From: a virus
Strand: one strand, 5' to 3'
Virus record (IMG/VR): IMGVR_UViG_3300019886_000007
Span: 1 to 51,421 of that record
DNA: 51,421 bases
Shown here one piece after another: positions 17,393-24,967 of this stretch (positions are counted from its first letter, which is position 1; each line of letters opens with the position of its first letter). A program made the position numbers and the translations under genes. Below the pieces are notes generated by a model that saw nothing but the letters and a program-made list of their open reading frames with translations, had not been told where the DNA came from and ran no database searches.

Positions 17393-17959
17393 CTATTTGA
17401 CCACCGAAATGACTGTTATTAGACCGATTCCAGCCAAAATACCATACCCAAATACCTTAGGATTATGCCAAAAACCATGCTTTTCTGACGCTGGAAACGG
17501 TGTAAATGTGATCCTTGGAGTCGAATTTGAGTCAAAATCAGCCTCTAAATCCGTAATATAACCTGTACTAAATAGCTTAGAGACAGCTTCTGTGCCTGTC
17601 CGAAGAGAAAATGACCTAATAACTGTAGTATCGCCCCAAACTCTGCCACCATTAACAGAAAGTACAGGCCAAATATTAGGCCGTTCTTCTGCCGGAGCAT
17701 TAACAGGAATATGAACATCGCGCAAAGTGATAACAGTTGGTGTTAAATTCACTGTATCAGTTGTATGAACCCGTTTGCGCCACTTTTTGATGCTATCTGT
17801 AAGCCATTTAGGCTCTTTATCCACTGTATCGTACACTGTAATGATCTTTGGTACTACTTTTGGTGCTTCTTTAGTACGCGCACACATCGTGGAGCCTAAC
17901 ACGAATGCAAAGAAACTAACTATACATGTGAGAATAACCTGTTTCCACGTCACGTTCAT
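17393..17959 (-). CDS. Candidate unimolecular spanin / two-ended membrane protein
   Basis: 188 aa with a hydrophobic N-terminus (residues 7-24, ILTCIVSFFAFVLGSTMC) and a hydrophobic C-terminus (about 169-187, VFGYGILAGIGLITVISV) flanking a beta-rich soluble domain. This is the topology of unimolecular spanins, which join inner and outer membranes in the last step of lysis. The Cys at 26 could be a lipidation site, but STMC is not a good lipobox. The gene overlaps the terminase end by 44 bp. Alternatively it is a membrane protein of unknown role. I rate the spanin idea as plausible, not shown. Confidence 0.4.
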   Translation of the reverse strand: MNVTWKQVILTCIVSFFAFVLGSTMCARTKEAPKVVPKIITVYDTVDKEPKWLTDSIKKWRKRVHTTDTVNLTPTVITLRDVHIPVNAPAEERPNIWPVLSVNGGRVWGDTTVIRSFSLRTGTEAVSKLFSTGYITDLEADFDSNSTPRITFTPFPASEKHGFWHNPKVFGYGILAGIGLITVISVVK

Positions 17960-19511
17960 TTAATAAATCTTCTTCCGCCTTCTTGTATGAATCCCATACT
18001 TCCTGACTTAAAGCTGGCTGCCAGTGTTTGGGACCATAAGCAAGAGCATCAAGTAAATGAATATCATCTGAAGCACCAAAACGATCAAATTCCTCAATAA
18101 GATCAGCTTGCCCTTCACTAAAGAATATCTGGCCCGCAGAGAAATAGTTAGCTAGACCACGAATACGTGCATCCTTCTCACGCTGCTTAGATGGTAACGG
18201 AACAATATTGAATCTGATATTCCGTAACTGCATCTCCCTCGGTAACCAATTCTGATACAAGCCACTAAAGTTAACTTCTTCGATACCTACTAACCGTGGA
18301 TGGAATCGAAGTACAGTTTTGAATAAATAATCTAATGCCTCAGGTGGTTTCCAAGGCTTCTTTTGTGCATCCAATACGAAAACTCTGTTTTTCTCGTCTG
18401 TACCAGTGACAATAAATCCACCAACACCTGATGCAGTTTTACCCAAAGCTGGGTCATATAAGACAATGATATCAAGTTTGCGTACATCAACGCGAAGTTG
18501 TGTGTGGCCCAGAAATGCAATAATCGTTGTGCGATCTGCCCAATAATAGAACTTCTTCCAAGTTGGATCAAATTCTGTTGCACCTTCTTTTGGATCATTG
18601 ATGTACTGTGCTGTCCAAATCTTACGATTCTTGCGTAAGACAACAAGAGATGATAACGGAAACTCCTCAGGAAATATAGAATGACGAACACCATCATCAC
18701 CAACTTCTTCAACGGCACGAATATATTTCCTAAGAGTATCGCCGTAAACCCTGTGAATATGTGCGTATAAGTCGTCAAATGACCATCTCGTTCCAGCCAA
18801 ATCCAGATGATCTTGCGCATGTGAGGAGAAGAAGGATTGTATGTTGTCAAACCAATCCTTGGCATTCTGCATCTCGGTTTTACTATCACGCGCTTTGTCA
18901 CCGATTAAGTCGTCCGCTTTGATATAATTGTAGTGGCGTCCCTGTGATCTACCACCGACACCCATTGTATCAAACGTTGGTTCTGACCAGAACTCCTGTC
19001 TTGGTAACTCTAACTCAAATTTATTTACACGCTGCGTCTTTGTATTTGGTACAAGCTCAGGGAATAAACCCATGAGCGTGACGTTCTGTAAAAAGTGATC
19101 TGCAATTTCCTTTAGGAATCTCGCGGCAGATTCCACGACTTCGTGTGCGAGCAATACTCTACAATTGGGTCCCAAGTTTCGGGGCCAAGGTTGATCCCCA
19201 ACATCATCGGTAAGTACAATCTGTATTCCGTCAGCCTTAGTAACAACAGTAGTCTTGTAGTGTCCACGGGGTAACAAGACTTCTCTAAATTGATCTTCAA
19301 TTGTCCATCTCATCCATGTACATAGATGACCATGCAAATTCGTCGATAGTTTTTTATATCCGAGGACGCCGCGGGCCAAAAAGAATAAATCAGTTTTTGC
19401 GCGGCGCCTTAAATACTTCCACTCGTCAGTCGTTAAGCCACTAAATTTTTTCTCAGCAGCCCGTTGATATTGTAATACTAACTCTGGGTCGATGTTATCT
19501 AGGTCTAGCAC
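17916..19511 (-). CDS. terL: Terminase large subunit
   Basis: 531 aa. The ATPase domain has a Walker A-like PRGHYKTT (81-88, the R-G-H-x-K-T variant), Walker B IKADD (197-201) and a coupling motif LAGTRW (238-243). The RNase-H-like nuclease has D353 (YDPALGK), E411/E412 (GIEEV) and D488 (HLLDALAY). It pumps DNA into the prohead through the portal and cuts it. The start is GTG at 19511; the upstream site (AGAGAG) is weak. It lies between several small genes and the candidate spanin. The small subunit is probably at 23809-24390, separated by about 4 kb. Confidence 0.92.
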   Translation of the reverse strand: MLDLDNIDPELVLQYQRAAEKKFSGLTTDEWKYLRRRAKTDLFFLARGVLGYKKLSTNLHGHLCTWMRWTIEDQFREVLLPRGHYKTTVVTKADGIQIVLTDDVGDQPWPRNLGPNCRVLLAHEVVESAARFLKEIADHFLQNVTLMGLFPELVPNTKTQRVNKFELELPRQEFWSEPTFDTMGVGGRSQGRHYNYIKADDLIGDKARDSKTEMQNAKDWFDNIQSFFSSHAQDHLDLAGTRWSFDDLYAHIHRVYGDTLRKYIRAVEEVGDDGVRHSIFPEEFPLSSLVVLRKNRKIWTAQYINDPKEGATEFDPTWKKFYYWADRTTIIAFLGHTQLRVDVRKLDIIVLYDPALGKTASGVGGFIVTGTDEKNRVFVLDAQKKPWKPPEALDYLFKTVLRFHPRLVGIEEVNFSGLYQNWLPREMQLRNIRFNIVPLPSKQREKDARIRGLANYFSAGQIFFSEGQADLIEEFDRFGASDDIHLLDALAYGPKHWQPALSQEVWDSYKKAEEDLLNERDVETGYSHMYS

Positions 19512-19531
19512 GTCTCTCTAATCCTATCCAA

Positions 19532-19783
19532 CTACTGTGAATAGACACTGACAGTCGTATTGAAAGATACATCGCTGGAGGTTCCGCCACTGGCATGAGC
19601 TGATACAGAAAACGAACAACCGTAATGATTGTCATTGGGAACAAGCTTTTTGAACAAATCGGCGGCTACGTCGATATGCTCAAGTTCCCTTTCATTACGG
19701 CCCTCCTTCGCTTGGGCAACTTTGTCTTTAAGCTGCTCGTGTGCAAGATCACACCTTCCAGATAAACTAAGTGACCAACTCAT
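19532..19783 (-). CDS. Hypothetical protein, 83 aa
   Basis: 83 aa: a charged helical N-terminal half (residues 14-48) and a Ser/Val-rich beta C-terminus (SFSVSAHASGG, SFNTTVSVYSQ). It overlaps the preceding gene by 4 bp (ATGA) and lies 20 bp before terL. Function not recognised. Confidence 0.5.
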   Translation of the reverse strand: MSWSLSLSGRCDLAHEQLKDKVAQAKEGRNERELEHIDVAADLFKKLVPNDNHYGCSFSVSAHASGGTSSDVSFNTTVSVYSQ

Positions 19784-19986
19784 TTCTCAAAATCCTCCGC
19801 TCTGCGGTAAGGATGATTGTTAGATGGTAATTCATAATACCTATTGAGTATATCAGCTATCAAACGTGCCTCACGTGCGAATAACTTCTCACCTGGCCCC
19901 AGAATCAAGAATGGTGTATGGTCCTGGTATATATCGTAGCATGGTGTCCGTCTACCGTAGTGCGGTTTCTTTACTGCATGAAACAT
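19780..19986 (-). CDS. Hypothetical protein, 68 aa
   Basis: 68 aa, with an aromatic/basic N-terminus and a helix near residues 33-52 (EKLFAREARLIADILNRYYE). It is coupled to neighbours by TAATG (start) and ATGA (end) overlaps. The family is not recognised. Confidence 0.5.
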   Translation of the reverse strand: MFHAVKKPHYGRRTPCYDIYQDHTPFLILGPGEKLFAREARLIADILNRYYELPSNNHPYRRAEDFEK

Positions 19987-20165
19987 TACTGAAAATGCTT
20001 TAACAAGTTAGAAATAAATCCAGGCTTCTCGGAATCTGCGGTGGATTCTGCCTCACCAATTTTCGCAGCCGTCTTACGCATTGCAGCACCCTTCTTACCA
20101 TATGCCTCTACAGCAAGTGAATCATCTTCACTCATAGGAGGCTTCTTTGGCTTTGGTCCCGTCAT
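19986..20165 (-). CDS. Hypothetical basic protein, 59 aa
   Basis: 59 aa starting MTGPKPKKPPMSEDD, then AYGKKGAAMRKTAAKIG, ending ISNLLKHFQ. It is Lys/Ala-rich and looks like a small nucleic-acid-binding or virion-associated peptide, but no family is known to me. The ATG at 20165 overlaps the upstream stop as ATGA, and its TAA overlaps the next ATG as TAATG, so it is firmly part of the unit. Confidence 0.6.
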   Translation of the reverse strand: MTGPKPKKPPMSEDDSLAVEAYGKKGAAMRKTAAKIGEAESTADSEKPGFISNLLKHFQ

Positions 20166-20383
20166 GCGTTCCCCCTTACAGATTTGTCTGCATCAGGTGG
20201 CGCAGTACTCGCGGTCGTTGTACCCATGTTTGGATCACCTACACTATCACTAAACTCCCCGCCTTCATGTAAGTGCGTATCTACATTCTTCTGTGTTGGA
20301 CCTTCTTCTGTCTGTCCACGCATGGCGAGATACTTGTGTTGATTAATCTCACCAGATCCTGGATAATTTCCTTGTACACCCAT
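20162..20383 (-). CDS. Hypothetical hydrophilic protein, 73 aa
   Basis: 73 aa, Gly/Asp/Thr-rich and probably disordered, with no motif. The ATG at 20383 has a very strong AGGAGG site 5 bases upstream, which suggests high expression. It overlaps the next gene by 4 bp. Confidence 0.55.
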   Translation of the reverse strand: MGVQGNYPGSGEINQHKYLAMRGQTEEGPTQKNVDTHLHEGGEFSDSVGDPNMGTTTASTAPPDADKSVRGNA

Positions 20384-20418
20384 TACACACCTCCTAGAGT
20401 AATTAAATCTATAAGGGA

Positions 20419-20436
20419 GGCCAGATTGCTCTAGCC
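20419..20436 (-). other. Intergenic hairpin with GCAA loop
   Basis: In the 62-bp gap between two late genes the minus-strand RNA can form GGCTAGA / TCTGGCC around a GCAA (GNRA) tetraloop, with one G-U pair. No U-run follows, so it is not a standard terminator. It may be an mRNA-stability or processing element. Confidence 0.4.
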
Positions 20437-20445
20437 CCCATGTTA

Positions 20446-20787
20446 TTACGCCGCTGGCGTATTTGCAGCCACAGCAGCAGAAAGAGCCTGCGTCTGAGAC
20501 TCGATCTGTGCATTTACAGCAGCAACGCGGCTCATATCACCAGATGCAATTGCAGCATCAAGTGCAGCCTTTAAACCGGAGAGAAGCGTAACTGCGGACT
20601 GAATAACATCGGTCTGTGCGGTAACATCAGATTCAAGCGTGTCAAGTTCACCAGCCATTTGAGTAACCTCTGCTTTAGTTGTGAGTACAGCGTTGAGAAT
20701 CTGATCTATCTTATTATGCGTAGCTTCGTCTGCCTCACTTGTGATATGAAGGTGGACGTGAACTTCTTTCTCTTTCTTAGGCGCCAT
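20446..20787 (-). CDS. Coiled-coil protein, 113 aa
   Basis: 113 aa. After a short charged strand (EKEVHVHLHITSE) it is one long heptad-patterned helix (residues about 22-113; DQILNAVLTTKAEV...LDTLESDVTAQTD), rich in Ala/Val/Leu at a/d positions. It is a likely trimeric or dimeric coiled coil, perhaps a virion spacer or fibre stalk. The ATG at 20787 overlaps the preceding TGA stop (TGATG) and has an AGGTG site; a GTG one codon earlier is possible. Confidence 0.6.
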   Translation of the reverse strand: MAPKKEKEVHVHLHITSEADEATHNKIDQILNAVLTTKAEVTQMAGELDTLESDVTAQTDVIQSAVTLLSGLKAALDAAIASGDMSRVAAVNAQIESQTQALSAAVAANTPAA

Positions 20788-20990
20788 CACACACCTGCTA
20801 ACGGTAATAGAATCTGAATTGCAAGAATAAAGATAATGAGAACACCAACTACAAGAGCAATCTGTTTGAATACAGCATCAATAGGAAGTAGTCTTACAAT
20901 GTAAACTATACCACCAATGATAACCACCCAGATTAGAAATCGAACCAAACTGTGTGACACATCAGCAGCAAGTAACATGATCGAGAGCAT
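20787..20990 (-). CDS. Small two-helix membrane protein (Thivi_2564-like)
   Basis: 67 aa with two hydrophobic segments (about 16-34, VRFLIWVVIIGGIVYIVRLL; about 44-65, IALVVGVLIIFILAIQILL) joined by PIDAVFKQ. The short loop and I/V/L-rich helices resemble the Thivi_2564 family of small membrane proteins seen in phages and bacteria. It could be a second holin or antiholin. It is translationally coupled to the coiled-coil gene. Confidence 0.6.
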   Translation of the reverse strand: MLSIMLLAADVSHSLVRFLIWVVIIGGIVYIVRLLPIDAVFKQIALVVGVLIIFILAIQILLPLAGV

Positions 20991-20993
20991 AGA

Positions 20994-21143
20994 CTACCTC
21001 CCTTTATATTTGTCTCCACCTTTGCTCTTACGCGATTCAGATAGCGCAATTGCAATAGCTTGTTTCTGTGGACGACCAGACTCACGTAATTCCTTAATAT
21101 TCTTACTAATCGTTTTCTGGGATGATCCTTTCTTGAGTGGCAT
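20994..21143 (-). CDS. Small basic protein (DUF6496-like)
   Basis: 49 aa: [19 protein letters not shown], then [19 protein letters not shown]. The order 'MPLKKG...ISKNI.EL...[12 protein letters not shown]' is the signature of DUF6496-type small phage proteins, of unknown function and often next to structural genes. The internal ATG at 21143 is chosen because the family begins there; an in-frame ATG 19 codons upstream would overlap the previous gene. Confidence 0.7.
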   Translation of the reverse strand: MPLKKGSSQKTISKNIKELRESGRPQKQAIAIALSESRKSKGGDKYKGR

Positions 21144-21144
21144 A

Positions 21145-21372
21145 TTAGACTCCGATCTTGTTCTCATCCAACTTATGATCACCACACCAGTCGGTAACAA
21201 ATACTACTGGATATCCATTCATTGTAGGTGCATGTCTACGACAACGCCCTAAATTAGATTCACTTTCATCAGCTTTTGCTTTTTTAACAAACCACATACA
21301 ACTAGCACAACTCATTCCCTTTGATCTATGTTTCCAAGGATCATCAGTAGTTGCATTAATGGTTGGTAGCAT
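21145..21372 (-). CDS. Cys-rich putative zinc-binding protein, 75 aa
   Basis: 75 aa with C22-x2-C25, C44 and C63-G-D-H66 ([34 protein letters not shown]). The set of four Cys and nearby His suggests one zinc site. The GRCRRHAPT...TDWCGDHK pattern is one I recognise from many phage genomes as an uncharacterised family. No enzymatic role is evident. Confidence 0.65.
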   Translation of the reverse strand: MLPTINATTDDPWKHRSKGMSCASCMWFVKKAKADESESNLGRCRRHAPTMNGYPVVFVTDWCGDHKLDENKIGV

Positions 21373-21377
21373 ACTAA

Positions 21378-21824
21378 CTATCCTCTCCCACCTCTACGAC
21401 GCTTGAAAGATCCCTTATCTCCACCACCACCGCTAAACGGAATCTTTAATACATCCACGAATAGCGAAAATACCACTCCAATGTTGATTGATCTAAAGAA
21501 CCGTACACTTTCAGTCACCGCCACGGCAAAGGTAACTGTGATATTTGTGAACAGACCCACCTTCTTTTGGACACCAACTGAGTAGATTACCGATATCGCC
21601 TTGGTTGCCTTAATTAACTTCTGTACTCCTACAGCATACGTTATAGTAATCGCTGCCGTCTGGAAATACTTAACTAGCCTACTAGTTGTAACCCCAAATG
21701 TAACTGGTATATTCTGAAACTGGTTAATTTTCTTTTGTACACTCACACTATATGTGACAGCTATATTCTGTGTTACAAAATTTAATACTCCACCAGCAGC
21801 ATCATCAGCAAGTAATAAACTCAT
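21378..21824 (-). CDS. Repetitive beta-strand protein, 148 aa
   Basis: About six copies of a ~20-residue unit with the pattern (N)I-x-V-T-Y/F-x-V-x-V-Q/T-x-x-x-x-x-F (for example NIAVTYSVSVQKK, NIPVTFGVTT, AISVIYSVGVQKK, NITVTFAVAV), ending in a Gly/Lys/Arg-rich tail (GGGGDKGSFKRRRGGRG). This looks like a stacked beta structure or amphipathic hairpins rather than transmembrane helices. The C-terminal basic tail could bind nucleic acid or membrane. The ATG at 21824 overlaps the previous TGA (ATGA). Function unknown. Confidence 0.6.
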   Translation of the reverse strand: MSLLLADDAAGGVLNFVTQNIAVTYSVSVQKKINQFQNIPVTFGVTTSRLVKYFQTAAITITYAVGVQKLIKATKAISVIYSVGVQKKVGLFTNITVTFAVAVTESVRFFRSINIGVVFSLFVDVLKIPFSGGGGDKGSFKRRRGGRG

Positions 21825-22519
21825 GCCCAACCATCAACAACAGCAGGATCAATTTCTGCCCACTCAACTGAAACAGATGCCATCCATGTACCAGTACCAG
21901 GAACAGCAACGCTACGAACTACGAAACCTTCTTGGTTTGCTAATATAACTGGATACTCATCATTTGAATTTCTTTGCCATAGATAAGTACCGGGAGCAAT
22001 AATCTGCCCATTTAAGGATGCTGTAATAGGTCCAGGTGCTGCTAATGCTGCAAATGCAGTACCATCTAATGTCTTAGTACCTACACCTAATGCAGCAGTC
22101 GTAGCAATACGAACGTCACCAGCAGCTAATAATGATGTACCATGATTAGTACGTTTTTTACTATCATTAGCACCAAACGTAATACCAGTACCTAATGTTC
22201 CCTGCGCAGACCATGAACGTGCAATACGAGCTTCAAGTTGTACAGGTACACCAGCAGCAAAGAATGTTGTAGATACACATGCTGATACAACAATGGATCG
22301 AATTAAAACAAGTCTACCAGATGCGTCTACGAATCTGAATTGAAATATTTCAGAATTAGCAGCAAGTGCAGCAGGTAAAATACCTGTAAATAAGCTAATA
22401 CCATATGATCCACGAGCACCTAATGGCATAGGACGTGCAGACATTCTAGCTGCAAAGTTAGCATCTACAGCTAATTGTGTTGCGCCATCTTTACCTAATA
22501 CTCTATGAATCCAACTCAT
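21821..22519 (-). CDS. Putative structural protein, 232 aa
   Basis: 232 aa, beta-rich and Ala/Gly-rich, with VLIRSIVVSACVSTTFFAAG near residue 75 and a C-terminal strand ending WMASVSVEWAEIDPAV. It belongs to a run of four small beta-rich genes (21821-23807) that resembles a set of virion or host-recognition accessory proteins. The ATG at 22519 overlaps the upstream stop (ATGA). An ATG four codons earlier is less likely. Confidence 0.5.
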   Translation of the reverse strand: MSWIHRVLGKDGATQLAVDANFAARMSARPMPLGARGSYGISLFTGILPAALAANSEIFQFRFVDASGRLVLIRSIVVSACVSTTFFAAGVPVQLEARIARSWSAQGTLGTGITFGANDSKKRTNHGTSLLAAGDVRIATTAALGVGTKTLDGTAFAALAAPGPITASLNGQIIAPGTYLWQRNSNDEYPVILANQEGFVVRSVAVPGTGTWMASVSVEWAEIDPAVVDGWA

Positions 22520-22803
22520 GACCACACCCACCTTACATTAAAAGTACCTACACCTAGCATAGCAATTGGGTGGGCAAATATAGTAAATCCTGTTCCTGCA
22601 ATAATGTCACCAACCACTAATGGACAGAGTGCAGCAGCTTCTTCGTGTTCATCTACAGTGTTATCTGATGTACTTTCTTTCATAAAGAATGCCTCTACAT
22701 GTGAGCCAGCTATAATTCCTGCTTGGCCCGTTACAGCTATGGAGGCACTTTCCGATGGAGTAGCTGTGAAATCTAAAACTGCTGTTCCCTTAGATGCTGC
22801 CAT
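22516..22803 (-). CDS. Small phage structural-type protein, 95 aa
   Basis: 95 aa with a single beta-sandwich-like domain: AVLDFTATPSESASIAVTGQ at the start, GSHVEAFFMKE and DEHEEAAAL in the middle, GTGFTIFAHPIAM and GTFNVRWVWS at the end. This ordered pattern (VLDF..., TGQ.GI..GS.VEA, DEH, GTGFTI, FNVRWVW) recurs in small proteins of many phages and is of unknown function, probably virion-associated. Confidence 0.6.
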   Translation of the reverse strand: MAASKGTAVLDFTATPSESASIAVTGQAGIIAGSHVEAFFMKESTSDNTVDEHEEAAALCPLVVGDIIAGTGFTIFAHPIAMLGVGTFNVRWVWS

Positions 22804-22806
22804 GAT

Positions 22807-23175
22807 TTACGCTGGATCAAGTGTAACTGTGTACTGAATCTGGTCACTGATAGCAAGAACGATATTGCCGTGATCGAAGTGAACTAATAGATTACCTAAT
22901 GTAAGCGCATCAAAGCAACCTGCATTGGTAATCGTCTTAGCTCCAGCGGCAGTTAATGTAAATATGTTCTGCCATTTTGCTGCTGCACCAGATCCCTGTA
23001 AACTAACAGTACCAGCTACTCGTGCTTCTGATTCTGCTGTAAACAAAGTGGTATCAGCTTTTGCTGCTGTACCTGCACCTGAACCCCAATGTCCAAAGTG
23101 ACCATCTAAAGCATTAGATTGGACTATAGCTCCAGCAGCCCATTCTTCACCGAGGTTTGTCAGGACTGCTGCCAT
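22807..23175 (-). CDS. Small phage structural-type protein, 122 aa
   Basis: 122 aa, beta-rich, with HFGHWGSGAGTAAKADTTLF, VSLQGSGAAAKWQNIFTLT and TITNAGCFDA, a pattern common in small phage proteins encoded near terminase or tail genes. Probably a virion component. It shares 29 bp with the end of the preceding gene. Confidence 0.6.
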   Translation of the reverse strand: MAAVLTNLGEEWAAGAIVQSNALDGHFGHWGSGAGTAAKADTTLFTAESEARVAGTVSLQGSGAAAKWQNIFTLTAAGAKTITNAGCFDALTLGNLLVHFDHGNIVLAISDQIQYTVTLDPA

Positions 23176-23542
23176 GTATCCTCACATTTCCTTTTTCTGT
23201 AGAAGCTATCTCACCTAAATCTTCATATGTACCTGTAGCTGCACGAAATACTTTAGCTCTAACACTTACTTTTGCTCTCACTTGAACATTATGCTCACTG
23301 GCCCGCACAGACAATCCGCCATCTTTACCTACTGTATCTTCCACTTGTCTACCATATGAAAGTGTACCTTTACGTATTCTATATTCCGTAATCCATGAGC
23401 GTACCCAGCTTCTAGTGTGTCTCCACCACTGAGTAATCAACTCTTTAAGTAAGGAGATAAGTCTTATTAGCTTTGAACGTGCGATCAGCAGCAACGTTAG
23501 AAGCTGCTTTGATCCTGAATGCAGCAAAGACAGGAATCTCAT
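23147..23542 (-). CDS. Hypothetical basic protein (start uncertain)
   Basis: From ATG 23542 the product is 131 aa: a hydrophobic/basic N-terminus overlapping the upstream gene by 98 bp, a Trp/Arg-rich segment (ITQWWRHTRSWVRSWITEYR) and a C-terminal beta part (LSVRASEHNVQVRAKVSVRA). A TTG at 23440, just after the upstream stop, would give 97 aa without the hydrophobic part but has no clear ribosome-binding site. The conserved-looking section is the last ~95 residues in either case. Confidence 0.45.
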   Translation of the reverse strand: MRFLSLLHSGSKQLLTLLLIARSKLIRLISLLKELITQWWRHTRSWVRSWITEYRIRKGTLSYGRQVEDTVGKDGGLSVRASEHNVQVRAKVSVRAKVFRAATGTYEDLGEIASTEKGNVRIHGSSPDKPR

Positions 23543-23807
23543 AGAATACTCTCGCCTTGCTTGCTGTAGCTACAGACGAATCAGCAAGTGTATCTGAACC
23601 TATTTGTAGTGTAAACCATGTAGATGCAGCAGTTGCAGCAGGATCATTAGAAACTTCTACAGTAAATGCTACGGCATCAATTGTAGCAGGAGTCATAATC
23701 CCAACAGCATCTGCGTCTGCATACTGTTCTTTGGCGAGTAAAATATTCGATACCGCTGTACCGTTAGGAATAACTAAATCTTTAAGTGGAGAACACGAAC
23801 GAGCCAT
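23445..23807 (-). CDS. Putative structural protein, 120 aa
   Basis: 120 aa, one beta-sandwich-like domain (AVAFTVEVSNDPAATAASTW, FTLQIGSDTL, FYEIPVFAAFRIKAAS). The 'VEVSND' and 'FRIKAAS' strands resemble small phage proteins with immunoglobulin-like or carbohydrate-binding folds. It lies directly after the small-terminase candidate. Role inferred only from fold-like pattern and position. Confidence 0.55.
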   Translation of the reverse strand: MARSCSPLKDLVIPNGTAVSNILLAKEQYADADAVGIMTPATIDAVAFTVEVSNDPAATAASTWFTLQIGSDTLADSSVATASKARVFYEIPVFAAFRIKAASNVAADRTFKANKTYLLT

Positions 23808-23808
23808 G

Positions 23809-24390
23809 TTAACCTACTTTCTTGTTAACTTCGGCACCACCAGATATTAGTTCAAACGGTTTATGTTCGTGTAAATCTTTAACCTCGTCAGAGAGCGTAA
23901 TCGCGTCTCGCAAGTTCTTTGCAGATTCTTCCGAGAGGATTACAGCTTTACCAATGAATGTATTGTTTTGTACGCCTGGAGGTCTACTAGAACCATCACT
24001 ATCACTTGCAGTCTTTAAATGTCCAATACCCTTGATGATTTGTAACCCTCTGTCGATAACTGCAAACGGAGACTTTTTAAATAACTCTTCATCATTAGCG
24101 ACAAGCTCAATCTTGTTCATGAATTTCTCTGCAACGTTAGTTAAGCGTTGTCCAAGATCGGCGTTTATGTTAGCGAGGAGTCGCTCCTGAATAATCTTGA
24201 TGCGGGCCCGGCCCTGCAACGATACTAATATATTCGATACCGCTTGAGGAGTGATACCTGTCTCTGCTGCTACTCTAGTGTTATCATAACCTAAGCAATG
24301 TTTGTACACAACATGATCGTAACGTGGCTTCCACGTCTTAGGTTCCCACCGTGTAGTTGTACGTGCTTCTAGTAACTTACGTTTACCCAT
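23809..24390 (-). CDS. Candidate terminase small subunit
   Basis: 193 aa. Residues about 24-55 form a helix-turn-helix (YDHVVYKHCLGYDNTRVA, then AAETGITPQAVSNILVSLQG), followed by a long helix (RIKIIQERLLANINADLGQRL) and an acidic/hydrophobic C-terminus. This layout fits small terminase subunits, which bind the packaging site and regulate the large subunit. It is the second gene of the late unit; the large subunit is 4.3 kb downstream. A phage DNA-binding regulator is the main alternative. Confidence 0.6.
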   Translation of the reverse strand: MGKRKLLEARTTTRWEPKTWKPRYDHVVYKHCLGYDNTRVAAETGITPQAVSNILVSLQGRARIKIIQERLLANINADLGQRLTNVAEKFMNKIELVANDEELFKKSPFAVIDRGLQIIKGIGHLKTASDSDGSSRPPGVQNNTFIGKAVILSEESAKNLRDAITLSDEVKDLHEHKPFELISGGAEVNKKVG

Positions 24391-24395
24391 AACCG

Positions 24396-24527
24396 TTACT
24401 TACCTCTCTTGCGGTTATACGCTTTTACACCCACACCAGCAAGTTTAGGTGGCGTGAGCGATTTATTCATCAACCTGATTTTCTTCATAGCATACGTGTT
24501 CTTGCCAACTCCACGTGGTCTTTTCAC
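24396..24527 (-). CDS. First late-unit gene, 43-aa basic protein (GTG start)
   Basis: 43 aa: MKRPRGVGKNTYAMKKIRLM, then NKSLTPPKLAGVGVKAYNRK, RGK. It is highly basic and likely binds nucleic acid. The GTG at 24527 has a near-perfect AGGAG site 5 bases upstream, and translation runs to TAA 5 bases before the small-terminase candidate. Its position at the head of the late unit suggests a strongly expressed small protein. Confidence 0.65.
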   Translation of the reverse strand: MKRPRGVGKNTYAMKKIRLMNKSLTPPKLAGVGVKAYNRKRGK

Positions 24528-24618
24528 ATATACTCCTCATCCGTATTCATGTATAAAGTTACACGTCTCTCCTATATACAAGAAAGAGGCCCGCTGCGCC
24601 AGCCCGCACCTAACCCCT

Positions 24619-24657
24619 CTCCAATTGGAAAGTTGGATCATAGTTGGATAATTGGAG
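24619..24657. repeat. TTGGA element, copy A
   Basis: CTCCAATT ... AATTGGAG form 8-bp inverted ends enclosing GGAAAGTTGGATCATAGTTG. It shares the order CCAATTGGAAA-TTGGAT-GGATAATTGGA with copies B (26351-26384, inverted) and C (26546-26588). It lies in the untranslated leader of the late unit. Probably a binding site for a phage or host protein. Confidence 0.6.
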
Positions 24658-24673
24658 TCGAGGACCAGCCACC

Positions 24674-24701
24674 CTAGTTCGTAAATACAAGCTAGTTCGT
24701 A
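24674..24701. repeat. CTAGTTCGTA direct repeats
   Basis: Two exact 10-bp copies, 24674-24683 and 24692-24701, start 18 bp apart in the leader of the late unit. On the minus strand they read TACGAACTAG. An operator or activator site is possible. Confidence 0.45.
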
Positions 24702-24867
24702 TATGCATATCACTCATACACATAATCACTCCTTTGTATATATACAGTTGAAAAAAGTGAGTTACGTATTATCTTGAGATGTTGCGCGCGCTTAGCGTTC
24801 GTGAATTTACCCCCGGTGGGGGTCAGCGTGAGTGAGTACACACACAACAGCAGGCCCACCGCAAGAG

Positions 24868-24889
24868 AATGATAATCAATCTCATTATA
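24868..24889 (-). promoter_or_regulatory. Candidate late promoter -10 with overlapping palindrome
   Basis: The minus strand has a perfect TATAAT (24889-24884). Its -35 at 17 bp is poor (TATGCA), so activation or an alternative sigma would be needed. Directly downstream, AATGA-N9-TCATT and TGATAATCAATCTCA (24870-24884) match 12 of 14 positions of the 7-1-7 Fur-box pattern. A repressor or activator site there could control late transcription. Confidence 0.35.
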
Positions 24890-24967
24890 TGTATGTGTTG
24901 CATTGGTGCATATTGTGTTGTCACATTGCCGCATCGCCTCACGTATATGCATGGCGCGAGTCTGTAT

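Noticed and set aside
24610-24723. 37-aa minus-strand reading frame in the late leader
   Set aside because: An AAGGAG site precedes the ATG, but the sequence is largely the TTGGA element and direct repeats. A leader peptide is possible but not supported.
24809-24823. ACCCCC/GGGGGT hairpin as a terminator
   Set aside because: No T-run follows on either strand.
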